The notes beneath the pieces are model-generated. The model ran no database searches. It worked only from the letters and a program-made list of their open reading frames with translations, and was not told the DNA's origin. The position numbers were made by a program, and so were the translations under genes. From the NCBI GenBank assembly GCA_003094555.1, contig NATW01000084.1, positions 1 through 33,157 on the forward strand: a stretch of 33,157 bases of DNA. Direction: 5' to 3'. The DNA comes from a gamma proteobacterium symbiont of Ctena orbiculata (GTDB lineage Bacteria; Pseudomonadota; Gammaproteobacteria; Chromatiales; Chromatiaceae). Of the stretch, positions 31,094-33,157 are shown piece after piece; position 1 is the stretch's first letter; every line of letters begins with the position of its first letter.

Positions 31094-31679
31094 CCCCCGA
31101 ATCGGCATGCAGGCGTTAGCAGTGGGAGGGGATGGACTGGATACCAACCAGGCATTGAACCGCTTTCTGGCAGGTGTGGAGCGCCGGGCGCTGCGCATGG
31201 CGGCGATCTCCCTGGGAAATCAGGATGATGCCCTGGATCTCGTTCAGGATGCGATGATGAAACTTGCAACCCGCTATTCAAACCGTCCGGAGCACGAGTG
31301 GGGACCGCTGTTTTATCGTATCCTGCAGAACAGCATCACCGATTGGCATCGTCGCTCCTGGGTACGCGACCGTTGGCGCCGATTTGTCGGCAGCCAGGAT
31401 AGTGAGTATGAGATAGATGATCCTCTGGAGGCAGTCCCGGACAGCCGGCAACAAGCGGCTCCAGAGAGGCTTCAGCAGGAGCATGCGGTGGCTTGCCTGG
31501 AGCAGGCAATCCAACGGCTCTCCCTGCGCCAGCAACAGGCTTTTATGTTGAGATTGTGGGAAGGTTTGAGCGTGCAGGAGACGGCGCGGGCGATGGGTTG
31601 TTCCCAGGGTAGTGTGAAAACCCACTATTCCCGTGCTGTCACCGCCTTGCGAGAGAGACTGGAGGAGCACTGGCCATGA
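31071..31679 (+). CDS. ECF-like RNA polymerase sigma factor
   Basis: A 202-residue sigma70-family factor. Region 2 is visible at about residues 30-95 (ERRALRMAAISLGNQDDALDLVQDAMMKLATRY ... WGPLFYRILQNSITDWHRR). Region 4 is at about 145-198 (LSLRQQQAFMLRLWEGLSVQETARAMGCSQGSVKTHYSRAVTALRERL). The start is uncertain: an in-frame stop lies just upstream of 31071. That ATG has no ribosome site, and ATG 31107 or GTG 31122 are alternatives that keep all domains. It overlaps the next gene by 4 bases (ATGA). The next product, a small membrane protein, may be its anti-sigma factor. Sigma factor/DUF3619/DUF3106 operons of this kind occur in beta- and gammaproteobacteria. Confidence 0.9.
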   Translation: MLKQQTLDPRIGMQALAVGGDGLDTNQALNRFLAGVERRALRMAAISLGNQDDALDLVQDAMMKLATRYSNRPEHEWGPLFYRILQNSITDWHRRSWVRDRWRRFVGSQDSEYEIDDPLEAVPDSRQQAAPERLQQEHAVACLEQAIQRLSLRQQQAFMLRLWEGLSVQETARAMGCSQGSVKTHYSRAVTALRERLEEHWP

Positions 31680-32053
31680 AATCAGACGAGGAGTTTCTCA
31701 ACCGGATCAAACAGGATTTGGATAAGAGTACCGAGGAGCTGGACGAGTTGACCCTGGCCAGACTCGGTGCCGCACGCAGACGTGCAGTGGAGGCGGGCAG
31801 CGGACCAGCAACCTACCGTCTTGGAGACATTTTGGCGCTGGGTCGTACAGGAAAGGTCGTCCTGGTGATGGCTGGATTGCTGCTGGTGGCTTCACTGCTG
31901 GTACTGAAATCCGCCCAGCCTCCGGCCCAGAATCAGCTGCAGACCCTCTCCCTGATGGAGGATATGGAGCTGCTGGGGGCAGCCGAAGAGTTGGATTTCT
32001 ATCAGGATATGGATTTCTATCTATGGGTGACGGATGAACAGGATTCCGGCTGA
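31676..32053 (+). CDS. DUF3619-like single-span membrane protein, possible anti-sigma factor
   Basis: A 125-residue protein: the cytoplasmic N-terminal half begins MKSDEEFLNRIKQDLDKSTEELDELTLARLGAARRRAVEAG. One membrane helix follows (about 60-79, VVLVMAGLLLVASLLVLKS), then an acidic periplasmic tail with ELLGAAEELDFYQDMDFYLWV. The pattern is that of DUF3619 proteins encoded behind ECF-like sigma genes. The overlapping start with the sigma gene (ATGA) supports a partner role, likely holding the sigma factor at the membrane. That function is inferred from arrangement and topology. Confidence 0.75.
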   Translation: MKSDEEFLNRIKQDLDKSTEELDELTLARLGAARRRAVEAGSGPATYRLGDILALGRTGKVVLVMAGLLLVASLLVLKSAQPPAQNQLQTLSLMEDMELLGAAEELDFYQDMDFYLWVTDEQDSG

Positions 32054-32258
32054 ATGGAGCCTCTCCTTGGTGTTGTTTGTGGCTACCGGCATGGCAACGG
32101 CTGAAGAATCCTCTGGTGGGACTGATGGGCTTCCCAGTATGGAGTTATTGGAGTTTCTCGGCGGTTTTGACACACCGGAAGGTGATTGGCTGGATCCCAT
32201 GATGCTGGCTGATGAGAGAGAAAGCCGGCAGGACGAAGTGGTACAGAGTGATGATTAG
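32034..32258 (+). CDS. Small exported acidic protein
   Basis: A 74-residue protein with a signal peptide (MNRIPAEWSLSLVLFVATGMATAEE). The mature part is short and acidic, containing MELLEFLGGFDTPEGDWLDPMMLA. The MELLEFLG(G/S)F...EG.W.DP pattern also occurs in proteins between sigma and DUF3106 genes in related bacteria. I do not know a function. It overlaps the upstream gene by 20 bases and the downstream gene by 8 bases, so it is part of the same operon. Confidence 0.7.
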   Translation: MNRIPAEWSLSLVLFVATGMATAEESSGGTDGLPSMELLEFLGGFDTPEGDWLDPMMLADERESRQDEVVQSDD

Positions 32259-32745
32259 GTGCTTGTTGAAAATAGGCCTGTTCCTAATAGTGGTACCCCT
32301 GTGGGCAGACAACCTCACCTGGGATGGGATCAGCGACAGCCAGCGGCAGCTACTCGCTCCTCTAGAGGAGCAGTGGGAGAGTCTGCCCGTGGAGCGACGA
32401 CAGCGACTGCTCAAGGGAGCGGATCGCTGGCAGGCGATGACGCCGGAAGAGCAGCAGAGGGCGAAAACCCGGTTGCAGAAATGGCGCAACCTGAGTCCCG
32501 AACAACGGGACAAGGTGAGGGATAGGTACCAACAGTTTCTTGCTCTGGAGCCCCGGCAGCGCAAACAGTTGATCAACCGCTATCAGCGCTTTCAAAAGCT
32601 CTCGCCGGATGAGCGGCAGGCCCTACGCAAACGCTGGCAAGAGATGTCTCCGCAACAGAGGCAACGCGCACTCAAGCGGTCCAAGCTGCTGCGGCGCTTG
32701 ACACCGCAGCAGAGACAAAAGCTACTCAGGCGCCTGCGCCAATAG
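32251..32745 (+). CDS. DUF3106 family exported protein
   Basis: A 164-residue protein with a signal peptide (MIRCLLKIGLFLIVVPLWA). It is followed by a DUF3106 region made of about five repeats of a short helical unit, consensus LxPxxRxxLxxRxxxWxxLxPEQRxx (for example WRNLSPEQRDKVRDRYQQFLALEPRQRKQLINRYQRFQKLSPDERQALRKRW). It is strongly basic and rich in Gln and Arg. The start is set at ATG 32251 for the signal peptide; an ATG 39 bases upstream would bury it. Periplasmic, possibly related in form to CpxP/Spy-like helical stress sensors, but the role is unknown. Confidence 0.83.
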   Translation: MIRCLLKIGLFLIVVPLWADNLTWDGISDSQRQLLAPLEEQWESLPVERRQRLLKGADRWQAMTPEEQQRAKTRLQKWRNLSPEQRDKVRDRYQQFLALEPRQRKQLINRYQRFQKLSPDERQALRKRWQEMSPQQRQRALKRSKLLRRLTPQQRQKLLRRLRQ

Positions 32746-32747
32746 TT

Positions 32748-33157
32748 ATGCGGCGCACTATCCTCCTCTCACTGTTGCCCCTGTTTGTGGTTGTAGAGTC
32801 ACCTGGTGGTGAATTCGAGCTGGATTGGTTGCAGGATATTCCCCCACCCCTTCAATCCAGCCTCGCTATCACGCTTGGGGTTGACGATGCGGATGGATGG
32901 AGTCGTCAGCTTGATCTTAGCCTGGCAGCCCCCCTCGACACCCGCATCGACCTCTCACTGGGCGAAAGCCGTGTTGAATCTGATGAGGCGCAACTGCAGA
33001 CCGATTTTCATGCTCTGAGTTTCAGTACGAATCCTTTGGCTGAGATGAGTCTCAGCCTTGGATATGAGGATTGGGGGGATGATGATGCGTTGACCATCGA
33101 GACCCGCTGGTTCGGTTTGGGCCTGAATCTGGGGGATTTTTCCATTACTTTGATGCC
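32748..33157 (+). CDS. Probable outer-membrane beta-barrel protein (3' end outside window)
   Basis: Open frame from ATG 32748, two bases after the DUF3106 stop, to the end of the window (136 codons so far). The first 16 residues are a signal peptide (MRRTILLSLLPLFVVVES). After it, alternating short strands appear (IDLSLGESRVESDEAQLQTDFHALSFSTNPLAEMSLSLGYEDWGD...), the pattern of outer-membrane beta-barrels. No family is recognisable, and the C-terminal signature is not visible. It may be the effector or cargo of this sigma factor operon. Confidence 0.65.
   Translation, partial: MRRTILLSLLPLFVVVESPGGEFELDWLQDIPPPLQSSLAITLGVDDADGWSRQLDLSLAAPLDTRIDLSLGESRVESDEAQLQTDFHALSFSTNPLAEMSLSLGYEDWGDDDALTIETRWFGLGLNLGDFSITLM

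Overview
The window looks like a chromosomal segment of a gammaproteobacterium. Evidence is the Grx4-type glutaredoxin, the xseA and guaB-guaA arrangement, a large periplasmic-sensor GGDEF/EAL protein, and a sigma factor/DUF3106 operon. A Chromatiales-like, possibly sulfur-oxidising, lineage is my guess; no rRNA or tRNA is present to test it.

Layout. (1) 1-11775 is ordinary core sequence: grxD, a dCMP-deaminase-family gene, a CBS-pair protein, a small helix-hairpin-helix protein, an aldehyde dehydrogenase, xseA behind a 1174-residue c-di-GMP signalling protein, and the guaB-guaA purine operon with a good promoter. (2) 11761-30648 is an accessory block inserted at the 3' end of guaA. It is partitioned by copies of the last bases of guaA (ATCGAGTGGGAGTGACC or variants, at 11761, 13969, 23580, 26735, 29811 and 30632). 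These are flanked by conserved arms with CATGGTAT-type repeats at constant distances, as in attachment sites of tyrosine integrases, yet no integrase gene is visible. (3) 31071 to the end is core-like again: an ECF-type sigma factor, a membrane DUF3619-like protein, two secreted small proteins and the start of a probable outer-membrane protein.

Inside the accessory block, four att-bounded modules carry a toxin-antitoxin pair or a Fic protein: Phd/ParE plus a PepSY protein (11761-13969); a MarR-thioredoxin-cytochrome P460-microprotein-DUF2024 operon plus a HigBA-like pair (23580-26735); Fic plus a decayed DUF6880 gene (26735-29811); and ParDE alone (29811-30632). Between the first and second of these lies a ten-gene cation/proton antiporter operon (Mrp/Mbh type, order E-F-G-A'-B-C-D plus two more D-like subunits and a small membrane protein). 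It is followed by a graveyard of broken genes (SDR, HPP, glutaredoxin 3) and a divergent 91-codon fragment of a second guaA.

The strongest candidate for something undescribed is this integrase-less, toxin-bearing tandem array at guaA. Spacing of the arm repeats from the core is identical in three left ends (67, 116 and 144 bases) and within one base in three right ends (77-78), although intervening sequence has drifted. That suggests selection on recombination-site architecture and mobilisation in trans.
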